Shown: piece by piece, positions 53,221 to 61,248 of the stretch
How the letters are laid out: every line of letters begins with the position of its first letter
Position numbering within the stretch: the first letter of the stretch is position 1
Origin: Pandoraea thiooxydans
GTDB taxonomy: Bacteria; Pseudomonadota; Gammaproteobacteria; Burkholderiales; Burkholderiaceae
NCBI RefSeq assembly: GCF_001931675.1
Contig: NZ_CP014839.1
Location: 3,720,001 to 3,784,000 of the forward strand
Direction of reading: 5' to 3'
Length of the DNA stretch: 64,000 nt
Notes under the pieces: model-generated
What the model saw: only the letters and a program-made list of their open reading frames with translations
The model's database searches: none
Told to the model about the DNA's origin: nothing
Translations under genes and position numbers: made by a program

Positions 53221-53970
53221 ATGAAGACGGTATTGATCACCGGTTGCTCATCCGGTTTTGGTTTGGAGATCGCGCGATATTTCCTGGATCGCGAATGGCG
53301 CGTGATCGCCACGATGCGCACACCGCGGGAGGACGTCTTGCCACGTTCCGATCGCCTTTCGATCCTCGCGCTCGACGTGAGGGATCCGCAAAGCATCCGC
53401 AAGGCCATCGACGCAGCCGGCCCTATCGACGTGCTTGTCAACAACGCCGGCATCGGCTTTCTGAATGCGCTCGAAGGCACGCCGATGGACACTGTGCGCG
53501 ATATCTTCGAGACGAACACGCTCGGCACCATCGCGATGACGCAGGCGGTCTTGCCGCAGTTCCGCGAGCGCCGGGCGGGCGTGATCATCAACGTCACCTC
53601 GACCGTCACGTGCCGGCCGCTGCATCTGCTGTCGGTCTATACCGCCAGCAAATCCGCGGTCAACGCATTCAGCGAATCGCTCGCGCTCGAACTCGAACAG
53701 TTCAACGTGCGCGTGCGCGTGGTGCTGCCCGGACGCGCGCCGTCGACCCGCTTCGGCGAGAACGCGCGAGCACGCATGACGGACGGTTTTGCCGAGCCAT
53801 ACGGCGCAATCGTGCAACAGATCCTCGAGAACTGGCAGAAGGATACGACCGTCACGCATGCCTCGGATGTCGCCGAAGGCGTGTGGCTGGCCGCTACCGA
53901 CGCGTCGAGTCCATTCATGATTCCCGCCGGCGAAGACGCCATCGAGTGGTACAACACGCGCACGCGATAA
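53221..53970 (+). CDS. Short-chain dehydrogenase/reductase
   Basis: A 249-residue classical SDR. TGCSSGFGLEIAR is the dinucleotide site, NNAGIGFLNALEG the structural Asn motif, NVTSTVTCRPLHLLSVYTASKSAV (in parts) supplies catalytic Ser-Tyr-Lys, and LPGRAPSTRF follows. The absence of an acidic residue after beta-2 and the RTPRED segment there suggest NADP(H) preference. It oxidises or reduces an unknown alcohol or ketone in the cytoplasm. It is divergent from an AraC-type regulator that probably controls it. Confidence 0.92.
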   Translation: MKTVLITGCSSGFGLEIARYFLDREWRVIATMRTPREDVLPRSDRLSILALDVRDPQSIRKAIDAAGPIDVLVNNAGIGFLNALEGTPMDTVRDIFETNTLGTIAMTQAVLPQFRERRAGVIINVTSTVTCRPLHLLSVYTASKSAVNAFSESLALELEQFNVRVRVVLPGRAPSTRFGENARARMTDGFAEPYGAIVQQILENWQKDTTVTHASDVAEGVWLAATDASSPFMIPAGEDAIEWYNTRTR

Positions 53971-54018
53971 CGCGCCGGCCAAGAGCGCCCAACTGCCCAG
54001 GCGGTCGCCTTGGCTCGA

Positions 54019-54660
54019 TCATTCGACCGGGTATACCTCCGTCTGCCTTATCCAGCCCGACGTCATTTTCTTATCGCCAGGGAAGTCCACCTGGAGCCAA
54101 CCCGGCCGCATGGCACGCACACCGACGCCGTCTCCCCGCACAATGTAGGCCCTACGATGTTGCACACTCGTGGGCGTGTCGTAGAAGTAGGCACGATCGC
54201 TCTTGACCACTGCGATCGACAACCAGGGGTGTTTCGCCACCAGCGTGAATTCGGCAGGAATACTGTCATCGGCAAAATGCATCACGTTCCAGCAGCCGCC
54301 GTGTTCGGCCGACAGGCGCACTATGAATTTATCGGGCGCCTCCAGGGACAGCTTGCCTTTGATCTGCTTCGCGGGTGTTTCCGGAAAATAGGTCGAAACG
54401 GGGACTGACGCTCTGCCCAGTTTGCCCCTCAGATAGAAAATGCAGCTGAACTGCCCGTTGACGTTATTTGCCGAGTAGTAGCCGGTGACAGCCTGAGTCG
54501 CTGGGTTCACGCCGATCAGCATGCCGTCGCCATAATCGCCGCTAACCATGACCGAAGGCGTGCCGGGAGTCTCAACCGGTCTCGAATTCTGTGCCGTTGC
54601 CGTCACCGTGAAACTCACGGTCGCAACGCAAAGCATCATCGGCAGCGCGGATATTTTCAT
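54019..54660 (-). CDS. Exported hypothetical protein
   Basis: A 213-residue protein with a clear signal peptide (MKISALPMMLCVATVSFTVTATAQ), so it is periplasmic or secreted. The mature part contains GDYGDGMLIGVNPATQAVTGYYSANN and a C-terminal region that looks like an SH3-type strand set (YFYDTPTSVQHRRAYIVRGDG, VDFPGDKKMTSGWI). I do not recognise the family. It has two cysteines, in FSCIF and GGCWN, that could form a disulfide. No operon partner is evident. Confidence 0.78.
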   Translation of the reverse strand: MKISALPMMLCVATVSFTVTATAQNSRPVETPGTPSVMVSGDYGDGMLIGVNPATQAVTGYYSANNVNGQFSCIFYLRGKLGRASVPVSTYFPETPAKQIKGKLSLEAPDKFIVRLSAEHGGCWNVMHFADDSIPAEFTLVAKHPWLSIAVVKSDRAYFYDTPTSVQHRRAYIVRGDGVGVRAMRPGWLQVDFPGDKKMTSGWIRQTEVYPVE

Positions 54661-54779
54661 TCTTGGCGTCCCTGTTTCGTAACGATTGTCGAAGCGATAC
54701 GTCTCCGATTAGCCGGCCGCTTCCGCCCCCCCTAACTACCGGCGCGTAGCTGACCCCGTCATGCCACACCCCGGCCCAG

Positions 54780-55373
54780 TCAATCCCCCCGGCGCGCAAC
54801 GATCCGATGCACCCGCTTGCCCGACGACTCGTTGACCGCTTCGGCATCGAACAGCAGTTGCGCATTGCCGAGCCCTTGCCTGACCTGCGCGGCGTCGAAC
54901 GCCGCGTAAAGCCGCCCGCCCGCATCGCGGCTCGAACCCGTTGGGGCGACTCGCCAGCTCAGATACAGCGTACCCGCGGGCCGGAGGATGTCGACCAGGC
55001 GAGCACAGGCCTGAGTGACCTCGTCGGGCGGCAAGTGCATGATGACGGTTTCGCACAGCACGTTGTCATACGACTCGCTTGCGATGGAAGCCAGCGCGGG
55101 CAGCGCGGCATGGCGGAATGTCAGCGACGGAAAATCGATCGCGGCCTGGGCGATCAATCCTTCGGCGGCGTCGTAACCTACCGCGGGATAGCCATGATCG
55201 TTGAGCCACGCGACGTCGCGGCCGGAACCGCAACCAATGTCCGCGGTTTTGCCACCCGCAGCGAAATAGCGCTGCAGCATGGCGTACATGTCTGTCGGCG
55301 GCGGCTGGTCACGCCACTCGGCGGCAAAGCGCTCTGCGCGTGTCGAGTAGGTTTCGACGGTTTGTTCATCCAC
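54780..55373 (-). CDS. Class I SAM-dependent methyltransferase
   Basis: A 197-residue methyltransferase fold with motif I ADIGCGSGRDVAWL, acidic residue YDAAEGL, motif II ALASIASESYDNVLCETVIMHL and motif III LRPAGTLYLSWRV. The C-terminus carries GKRVHRIVARRG. The layout is that of small Methyltransf_11/25 proteins. The substrate cannot be told; no neighbouring biosynthetic gene gives a hint, as the next gene on this strand is an exported protein. Confidence 0.87.
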   Translation of the reverse strand: MDEQTVETYSTRAERFAAEWRDQPPPTDMYAMLQRYFAAGGKTADIGCGSGRDVAWLNDHGYPAVGYDAAEGLIAQAAIDFPSLTFRHAALPALASIASESYDNVLCETVIMHLPPDEVTQACARLVDILRPAGTLYLSWRVAPTGSSRDAGGRLYAAFDAAQVRQGLGNAQLLFDAEAVNESSGKRVHRIVARRGD

Positions 55374-55720
55374 GGTTAATGCCCTCGCTCAAGTAATGAC
55401 CATTGCGGCCAGGCGATTCGCCACCGCCTTGCCCGGCGTTCTCGCAACGGGTGACGTTTGGACTGCGTTGCAATCTTGCCGTCGATGGCCGTGCGCATGG
55501 TGGCAGGCTCCGCTGCGCTCAACGTCTTGGCCGATTCTATCGCGGGTATGCCAGACATAGATGCAGTCCGCGCGGTCGTACAACAAACATCGAAGCGCTG
55601 TTCGTCGTGACAAAGGGACTCTCAGTCGCATGCGCATTCACCCGGGTCATCGGTCGGGCAAGCCCGCATTCCCGCTGTCGCAGATGCGGAACACGATCAG
55701 CGGCGCGAATATTTTCAGAA
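55374..55720. other. Noncoding stretch upstream of the toxin-antitoxin pair
   Basis: Between the methyltransferase start and the repeat block I find no gene with family character; all open frames here look like high-GC chance frames. The stretch contains the methyltransferase promoter on its left. Base composition becomes AT-rich only near the right end, where the operator-like repeats begin. Confidence 0.5.
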
Positions 55721-55774
55721 ATTTCATTTAATTCATTAATTTCACTTAATGCACTTATTTCGTTTAATATAGAC
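55721..55774 (+). repeat. Three 18-base-spaced direct repeats (operator candidate)
   Basis: ATTTCATTTAAT (55721), ATTTCACTTAAT (55739) and ATTTCGTTTAAT (55757) begin exactly 18 bases apart. They share the pattern ATTTC-N-YTTAAT. They lie 68 bases upstream of the antitoxin start and overlap a probable promoter (TTTAATATAG). They are likely binding sites for the antitoxin or its complex. Confidence 0.65.
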
Positions 55775-55841
55775 GGCATATCGCCTTGCCACCGTTCCGT
55801 GGCTGCCAGGCGTGAATCCACATAACGAGAAAGGGGTCAAT

Positions 55842-56312
55842 ATGCGCACCATAGACCGAATTAGCGAGATGATGCCGCCACCACTCACCGACGATGAGTT
55901 GGAGATGGCTCGCGTCGCGCAGCGCTGCATCATGGAGGCGCTGGATCATTCCAGGGCGGCAGCAATCACGCTCACCACCGACACGGGCGAGCACCCGTCG
56001 GTAAACGTCCCGCCTGCGGCATTGAAACTCATCGGCCAACTGCTGGGCGCAATGGGTGAGGGCCGCTCGATCACCTTGATGCCGACGAATCGGGAATTCA
56101 CCACGGTAGAAGCGGCTCATTTTTTGAATGTGTCGCGACCGTTCGTGATCAAGGAAATTGAAGAAGGCCGGTTGCCCCATCGCATGGTGGGCACACATCG
56201 CCGGATTGCCTTGGATGACCTGGTGGCGTACGCAAACAAGATGCGCGAGAAACAGGCAGGTGCACTCGAGCGTATGGCCGACAACGCGCGCGAGCTGGGT
56301 CTGGACTATTGA
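55842..56312 (+). CDS. Antitoxin with excisionase-type helix-turn-helix
   Basis: A 156-residue protein. The first half is helical, with DDELEMARVAQRCIMEALDHSRAAAITLT and a short beta part. The second half is an excisionase-type HTH (FTTVEAAHFLNVSRPFVIKEIEEGRLPHRMVGTHRRIALDDLVAY, shown as family-typical blocks). It ends one base before a PIN-domain gene, a standard antitoxin-toxin order. The ATG at 55842 has AAAGGGG at good spacing. It should neutralise the toxin and bind the repeats at 55721-55774. Confidence 0.85.
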   Translation: MRTIDRISEMMPPPLTDDELEMARVAQRCIMEALDHSRAAAITLTTDTGEHPSVNVPPAALKLIGQLLGAMGEGRSITLMPTNREFTTVEAAHFLNVSRPFVIKEIEEGRLPHRMVGTHRRIALDDLVAYANKMREKQAGALERMADNARELGLDY

Positions 56313-56313
56313 G

Positions 56314-56895
56314 ATGGCCGGCAATGCCCGTTATGCAGCCCTGCTGGATGCGTGTGTTCTGTATCCGATCGCCATGACCGACTCGTTGATGAGTCTGGCT
56401 ACCGCCGGACTGTTTGCAGCCAAGTGGTCGACGAAAATCGAGCAGGAATGGATTGCGGCGCTCGAACTGCGCCGACCGGACTTGAGGGGCAAGCTCGAGT
56501 TTCGACGGAATTGCATGCGCGAGGCGGTGCCCGACTGGGAGGTTCCCGAAGTTGCCTGGGCACCGCTCGTCGCGAGTTACGAACTCCCGGATCCAAATGA
56601 CCGGCATGTGCTCGCGGCTGCCGTTGCCGGCCATGTGGACTGCATCGTGACTGAGAATCTCCGTGATTTTCCGTCGACGACCGTCGACGCGTACGGCATC
56701 GAGGTAGTCAGTCCCGACCGTTTCATCATCAATCAATGGGATCTGGATCCGCTCGCGACCATGACTGCTTTCAAGCGCATGCGCGCGCGCTGGAAATCCC
56801 CTCGGGCCACGCCGGAGAATTTCGCCCGGGCCCTGGAGCACGGCGGCCTGCCCGCGACCGCCCAGCGAATCCGTGACGCAGCGGAGCTGATCTAG
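56314..56895 (+). CDS. PIN-domain toxin (VapC-like)
   Basis: A 193-residue PIN-domain protein. ALLDACVLYP carries the first acidic metal ligand, later acids come in LPDPNDRHVLAAAV and VTENLRDFPS, the typical PIN quartet. The C-terminal extension (MTAFKRMRARWKSPRATPENFARAL) is longer than in classical VapC and fits the PIN_3 group paired with excisionase-like antitoxins. It is expected to cleave RNA. The ATG at 56314 follows the antitoxin stop by one base, so the two are translationally coupled. The RNA target is unknown. Confidence 0.85.
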   Translation: MAGNARYAALLDACVLYPIAMTDSLMSLATAGLFAAKWSTKIEQEWIAALELRRPDLRGKLEFRRNCMREAVPDWEVPEVAWAPLVASYELPDPNDRHVLAAAVAGHVDCIVTENLRDFPSTTVDAYGIEVVSPDRFIINQWDLDPLATMTAFKRMRARWKSPRATPENFARALEHGGLPATAQRIRDAAELI

Positions 56896-56904
56896 GGAGC
56901 CGCC

Positions 56905-57264
56905 TCAGACAGGGCGGCTCGCCCTGTAAGCACTGAAAGTTTCGGCATTCATTCGTGCCGCGAGCTGCTGCGATTCATGCATCAGCGATTGGAGCTGCTT
57001 CAGGTTATTTTGATGCGTCGCCCAAACCTCGCCGCCAACAATCGCCTCAAAATCCATTTTCGTGGGCGCCTTGAAATTCTCGTAGGCGTTCAGCCGCCCG
57101 ATTCTTTGGGCGATATCCCGTATGCGCCTAACAGTTGATGACAGCCGGGCATTGCTTTGCATCCAGGCCTTCCACGCCTTGTTACCTTTGGATTGATTGC
57201 ATTTCCCGCACGACGGCAAGAGGTTGCGGATTTGCGAGATCTCACTCCCCGGCGTTTGCCCGGC
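56905..57264 (-). pseudogene. 5'-truncated HNH endonuclease gene
   Basis: The minus-strand frame reads GSEISQIRNLLPSCGKCNQSKGNKAW, the C-terminal half of an HNH nuclease motif with the CxxC pair and the N-x-x-K-G-N end, followed by a helical tail of about 80 residues. The N-terminal half with the catalytic His is absent: the frame is stopped by the TAG that ends the AraC gene. A weak TTG could start a 104-residue product, but it would lack the active site. It looks like a gene end left by a deletion or rearrangement. Confidence 0.7.
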
Positions 57265-58221
57265 CTAGCGCCGCAGTTCACGCACACCCCGCCCCAGGCG
57301 GCGGCGCAGGAGCGTGCGCAGCGTGCCGCCGTCGGCGTAACCGACCATCCCGGCAATGCGCTCCACGCTATGGTCGCTGGTTTTGAGCAGGTGCGCGGCG
57401 CGTTCGATACGCAAGTCCTGGATATACGAGATCGGGGTTTTGCCGATCGTGTCGCGCATGCGCCGCGTCAGCGTGCGTTTGCTGGTCGCCAGCGCCGCCG
57501 CGGCGGCCTCCAGCGTCAGCGGCTCGTCGAGATGATCGCGGACCCAGTGGTCGAAGCGCTCGATCAGCGGATCGGCATGTGCGAGGTGCGCCGGGATCAT
57601 ATAGGTGCCCTGCGACGGACGGGTGTCGACGATCAGGTAGCGGGCCACCAGACTCGCGAGCTCGGGATTGCCCTGCCGGATCAACCAAAGCGCCAGGTCG
57701 ACGTGGCTGAAGCCGGCGCCGGCCGTGAGCATCTTGCCGCTCGGAATGATCATGCGCTGCGCATCGAGGCGCACGCGCGGATAACGTTGCCGGAACAGCG
57801 GCGTGAGCCACCAGGTGGTGGTCGCTTCACCGCCGTCGAGCAAGCCGCTTTCCGCCAGCACGAAAGTGCCGATGCAGGCCGCCGCCAGATTGGCGCCGCC
57901 GGCTGCCCAATCGCGCAGCGCCGCCACGCCGTCGCGCACGTCGGGGCGATCGAGGGCAGGCACGAGCATTTCCGCCATTTTGCTGCCCAACGCGGGCACG
58001 ATCACCCAATCCGGCTGGGTGCCTTGCCGATAAGGCGTCACCGGAACACGCAGTCCCTGCGCGGTGCGCACCTCGCCGCGCATGCCCACGACGCTGACTT
58101 CATAGCCGGCGGTCTTAATGCCCATCACTCGCGCCAGTTCGTTGGCGGTGCTCAGTGCGTCGAGAACGCTGGTGAGTCCGGTATCGAAACAGCCCTCCAG
58201 CGCAAGGATAGTGATATTCAT
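57265..58221 (-). CDS. GlxA-type AraC regulator with DJ-1/PfpI sensor domain
   Basis: A 318-residue regulator. Residues about 1-180 are a DJ-1/PfpI-like domain with ACIGTFVLAESGLLDGG, where Cys follows the usual elbow. Residues about 215-318 hold the AraC HTH pair, LTLEAAAAALATSKRTLTRRMRDTIGKTP and SVERIAGMVGYADGGTLRTLLRRR. The start MNITILALEGCFDTG at 58221 is the family-typical one. It is divergent from the monooxygenase-like gene at 58360 with 138 bases between, and probably controls it. Confidence 0.9.
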   Translation of the reverse strand: MNITILALEGCFDTGLTSVLDALSTANELARVMGIKTAGYEVSVVGMRGEVRTAQGLRVPVTPYRQGTQPDWVIVPALGSKMAEMLVPALDRPDVRDGVAALRDWAAGGANLAAACIGTFVLAESGLLDGGEATTTWWLTPLFRQRYPRVRLDAQRMIIPSGKMLTAGAGFSHVDLALWLIRQGNPELASLVARYLIVDTRPSQGTYMIPAHLAHADPLIERFDHWVRDHLDEPLTLEAAAAALATSKRTLTRRMRDTIGKTPISYIQDLRIERAAHLLKTSDHSVERIAGMVGYADGGTLRTLLRRRLGRGVRELRR

Positions 58222-58359
58222 GGCGCGATCGCTATCAAAAATGTCATTCGTGACAGTGTCAGTCAGCCGACCGCGACTGTAAAGTGTTTGCATCCCCCGC
58301 CGTTCGCGGTGTCGCTGCCCGCGCGGCGGGATCCCAACGACTTTCACCGGAGCACCATC

Positions 58360-58671
58360 ATGCTGAAATATGCGTTGTTTGCCAGGCTTGAAGCCAAGCC
58401 CGGCAAGGAGAACGCCGTGGCGGAATTTCTCGCCGCGGGGCTGGCCCTGGCTAACCAGGAGCACACCACGCCGCTATGGTTCGCACTGCGCCTGTCACCC
58501 AGCACCTTCGCGATTTTCGATGCCTTTGCCGACCAGGCGGGCCGCGACGCGCACTTGCAGGGCCCGATCGCACAGGCCCTGATGGCAAAGGCCGACGAAC
58601 TGCTGGCGGTGCCGCCGACCATTGAAGCCATGGAGGTGCTGGGGGTCAAGCAAACCGCGCCAACCCCCTGA
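58360..58671 (+). CDS. ABM-domain small monooxygenase-like protein
   Basis: A 103-residue ferredoxin-like-fold protein of the antibiotic-biosynthesis-monooxygenase (ABM) type: MLKYALFARLEAKPGKENAVAEFL, then PLWFALRLSPSTFAIFDAFADQAGRDAHLQG, with the conserved aromatic and His positions. Such proteins act as dimers and may oxidise quinol-like compounds or degrade small molecules. CCGGAG lies eight bases before the ATG. The divergent GlxA-type regulator is the likely controller. Confidence 0.85.
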   Translation: MLKYALFARLEAKPGKENAVAEFLAAGLALANQEHTTPLWFALRLSPSTFAIFDAFADQAGRDAHLQGPIAQALMAKADELLAVPPTIEAMEVLGVKQTAPTP

Positions 58672-58817
58672 GGCGGCAGCGCCGACATGGCATGCGGCGC
58701 GCGGGTTGCCGGTGCCGGGCCAGCCGGCTCTGCCTCCGATGCAACGTGCCGCGGGCCGTACGCGCATCGCGGCACGCTGGTTGGATGGTTCGCTTCTTTT
58801 GATACAGAACGGGAATC

Positions 58818-59711
58818 ATGCAGTTGATGAATGTCGCCACGAATGTACTCGACGCTATCGGTAACACGCCCCTGGTGCAGTTGCGCCGCGTAGTGCCGCC
58901 CGGCTGCGCCCGGGTGGTGGTCAAGCTGGAAGGCGCGAATCCGACCGGGAACATGAAAGACAGAATGGCCAAAACCGCCATCGAAGCCGCGGAAGCGGAC
59001 GGGAGGCTGGCGCTGGTCTGCGCAACCAAGGGCTACCGCATCAAGATCGTGACTTCCGACGCTTTCAGCGTCGAGAAAACGCGCACCACCCAGGCCTTCG
59101 GCGCGCAGATCATTTCCATTCCAAGCGACAACGGAAAAATCACCGAGGCATTGATCAGGCAGATGATCGACACCGCCCGGCAGATCAGCCAGGAGCCGCA
59201 ACACTGGTGGTTCGATCAGTTGAACAACCGCGACGCGGCGAGCGGCTACCATGCGATGGCCGAGGAGATCTGGCGCCAGACGCATGGCCGGGTCGATGCG
59301 TTCGTTCAGTCGGTCGGCTCCGCTCACTCGCTCAACGGCGTGACGCAGGCACTGCGCAAACACAATCCCGATCTGTACGTTGCCGCGGCCGAGCCGGCCG
59401 AATCGGCCATTCTGTCCGGCGGGCCAAAAGGCGCACACCGGATCGAGGGCATCGGCATCGGATTCATTCCGCCGCACTGGCGGCCGGAAGAAGTGCATGC
59501 GATCGAGTCCGCGACCACCGACGAAGCCAACCGGATGTGCCGGCGTCTGGCCAGTGAGGAAGGCATCTTTGCCGGCACCTCGTCGGGGCTCAACGTCATT
59601 GCGGCGCTACGCGTGGCCGAACGCCTCGGCCCCGACGCGACTGTCGCGACCATCATGATCGACTCCGGCCTCAGGTACCTGAGTACCGATGTCTATCGGC
59701 AGACGCAATAG
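58818..59711 (+). CDS. Cysteine-synthase-family PLP enzyme lacking the GGSTG substrate loop
   Basis: A 297-residue fold-type II PLP protein: IGNTPLVQLRR, EGANPTGNMKDRMA with the Schiff-base Lys47, and a good C-terminal AGTSSGLN. Normally about 25 residues lie between EAAEADGRL and ALVCATKGY, including the TGGSTGTSLA substrate/carboxylate loop. Here the two parts are joined directly and in frame, so that loop is missing. The rest is intact, with no stop. It may be inactive or have changed specificity. It stands alone after the ABM gene. Confidence 0.82.
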   Translation: MQLMNVATNVLDAIGNTPLVQLRRVVPPGCARVVVKLEGANPTGNMKDRMAKTAIEAAEADGRLALVCATKGYRIKIVTSDAFSVEKTRTTQAFGAQIISIPSDNGKITEALIRQMIDTARQISQEPQHWWFDQLNNRDAASGYHAMAEEIWRQTHGRVDAFVQSVGSAHSLNGVTQALRKHNPDLYVAAAEPAESAILSGGPKGAHRIEGIGIGFIPPHWRPEEVHAIESATTDEANRMCRRLASEEGIFAGTSSGLNVIAALRVAERLGPDATVATIMIDSGLRYLSTDVYRQTQ

Positions 59712-59791
59712 GTGCTCGTCAGCGGGCTCGTCGACCCGATGACGATTGCAAATCAAGCGTCGGCGCACTCATCACGGCCCCCCGACACACG

Positions 59792-60424
59792 CTACGCCGC
59801 ATGCCGCCGATACAAGGCCAGCGAGCCGGCCAGCGCAACCAGCGCGGCACCGGAGATTCGCTCCAGCCAGAGCGCTCCCGAGGCCTTGAGCAAGCGAATC
59901 GCCCGCGCGCCGAGCAGCGAATATCCGAACATGATCGTGCAATCGAGCGCGGCGAAAGTGGCGGCCAGCGCCAAATATTGCGGCGCCAGCGGCGCGGATG
60001 GCGCAATGAACTGAGGCAGGAACGCGGAGAAGAACAGATACCCCTTCGGGTTGGTGACTGCGGTCAAAAAGCTTTTCAGGAAGATCGCCGAGTTGCTGCC
60101 GCGCGTTGCATCGCCGTCGATATTTGCGACGCTCAATGAGCCCTTCGACAAAATCATTCTGATGCCGATGTAGCCGAGATAGACTGCGCCCACCCACTTG
60201 ACCACGGTGAACCAGAACACCGACGCCGCGAGCAGCGCGCCGAGTCCGAGCGCCACCGCAAAGATCAACACGAAGTCCGATGCGACGGCGCCGGCGAACC
60301 CATAGGCGGCGCGGCGCAGGCCGTAGCGGGAGCCGTTGGTCAGCGCCAGCAAAACCGTTGGCCCGGGGGTTGCGATACCGACAAAAGCCACAGCGGAAAA
60401 AATAAGCAACGTGCTTCCATGCAT
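59792..60424 (-). CDS. LysE/RhtB-family exporter
   Basis: A 210-residue six-helix exporter: MHGSTLLIFSAVAFVGIATPGPTVLLAL has the PGP motif, YLGYIGIRMIL and FLTAVTNPKGYLFFSAFLPQFI follow, typical of RhtB proteins. AAGGAG lies six bases before the ATG at 60424. It expels an amino acid or analogue from the cytoplasm. It is a second family member in the window besides that at 45237-45875. It is divergent from the GNAT gene at 60574. Confidence 0.9.
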   Translation of the reverse strand: MHGSTLLIFSAVAFVGIATPGPTVLLALTNGSRYGLRRAAYGFAGAVASDFVLIFAVALGLGALLAASVFWFTVVKWVGAVYLGYIGIRMILSKGSLSVANIDGDATRGSNSAIFLKSFLTAVTNPKGYLFFSAFLPQFIAPSAPLAPQYLALAATFAALDCTIMFGYSLLGARAIRLLKASGALWLERISGAALVALAGSLALYRRHAA

Positions 60425-60573
60425 GAGGGGCTCCTTCTGTGCATTCGGACAGGATCGGCGGCTCGCCGGGTTGCCTGCTTTCACCCTGGCGTATACGGAT
60501 CCCACACAAGTCAGCGCATGTTATCCCGAAATGACCATTGGTACACTGGCAGCCTACGCACCCATGGAACCTG

Positions 60574-61131
60574 ATGCACATGTCGGAGATTGTCATATCG
60601 CTCGATCACGCAACGCCGGCCGACGCGCCGACGATTGCAAAAATTCACGCGCTGAGTTGGCAGGCGACGTATCGAGGCCTGCTGCCCGACCCGTATCTCG
60701 ACAAGGAAGTTGACTCGGAGCGCGCGGCATACTGGACGGATCGCCTCGGCAAGCCAGCCGAATTCAATCGGCTGATCCTCGTCGCGCGCTGCGCGAACAC
60801 CCCGATCGGCTTTGTCTGCGCGGAGCAAAGCGATGCCGCCGGACGCGAAGTCCTGCTCGACAACCTCCATGCCCTGAAGGATTACCAGGGCTGTGGAGCC
60901 GGCAAGCTGATGATTCGCGCGGTGCGGGACTGGGCGCGCGAACTTGGCGCGGCGCAGCTCTATCTCTACGCCCTCGAAGGCAACTGGCGGGCGATGGCAT
61001 TCTATGAGCGCCAGGGCTGGCAATGGGCCGGCACCAAGGTCGAGCAAATGGGCGGCCATACGGTCAACGCTCGGCGATACATTTATCCGCTGGCGGCCGC
61101 GCGCGCAGACGGGGCGGTTGCGGCCGGCTAA
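60574..61131 (+). CDS. GNAT-family N-acetyltransferase
   Basis: A 185-residue GNAT protein: ATPADAPTIAKIHALSWQATYRGLLPDPYL at the start (YRGLLP is frequent in this group), VLLDNLHALKDYQGCGAGKLMIRAV with the acetyl-CoA loop, and LYLYALEGNWRAMAFYERQGW at the end. I take the ATG at 60574; another two codons on (60580) is possible. It acetylates an amine of an unknown substrate. The divergent LysE exporter suggests amino-acid or analogue resistance, but this is only position. Confidence 0.88.
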   Translation: MHMSEIVISLDHATPADAPTIAKIHALSWQATYRGLLPDPYLDKEVDSERAAYWTDRLGKPAEFNRLILVARCANTPIGFVCAEQSDAAGREVLLDNLHALKDYQGCGAGKLMIRAVRDWARELGAAQLYLYALEGNWRAMAFYERQGWQWAGTKVEQMGGHTVNARRYIYPLAAARADGAVAAG

Positions 61132-61248
61132 AGCGCTTTGGCGGTGACGGGAGAGTGGCTGCCCGCTTGGGCGAGCACGACCGCGCAGCCTGCGGCATCA
61201 TCACCGCCTGGCTGCCCCGGGCGCGCCCGACTCGGGCTGTCGCGATGT

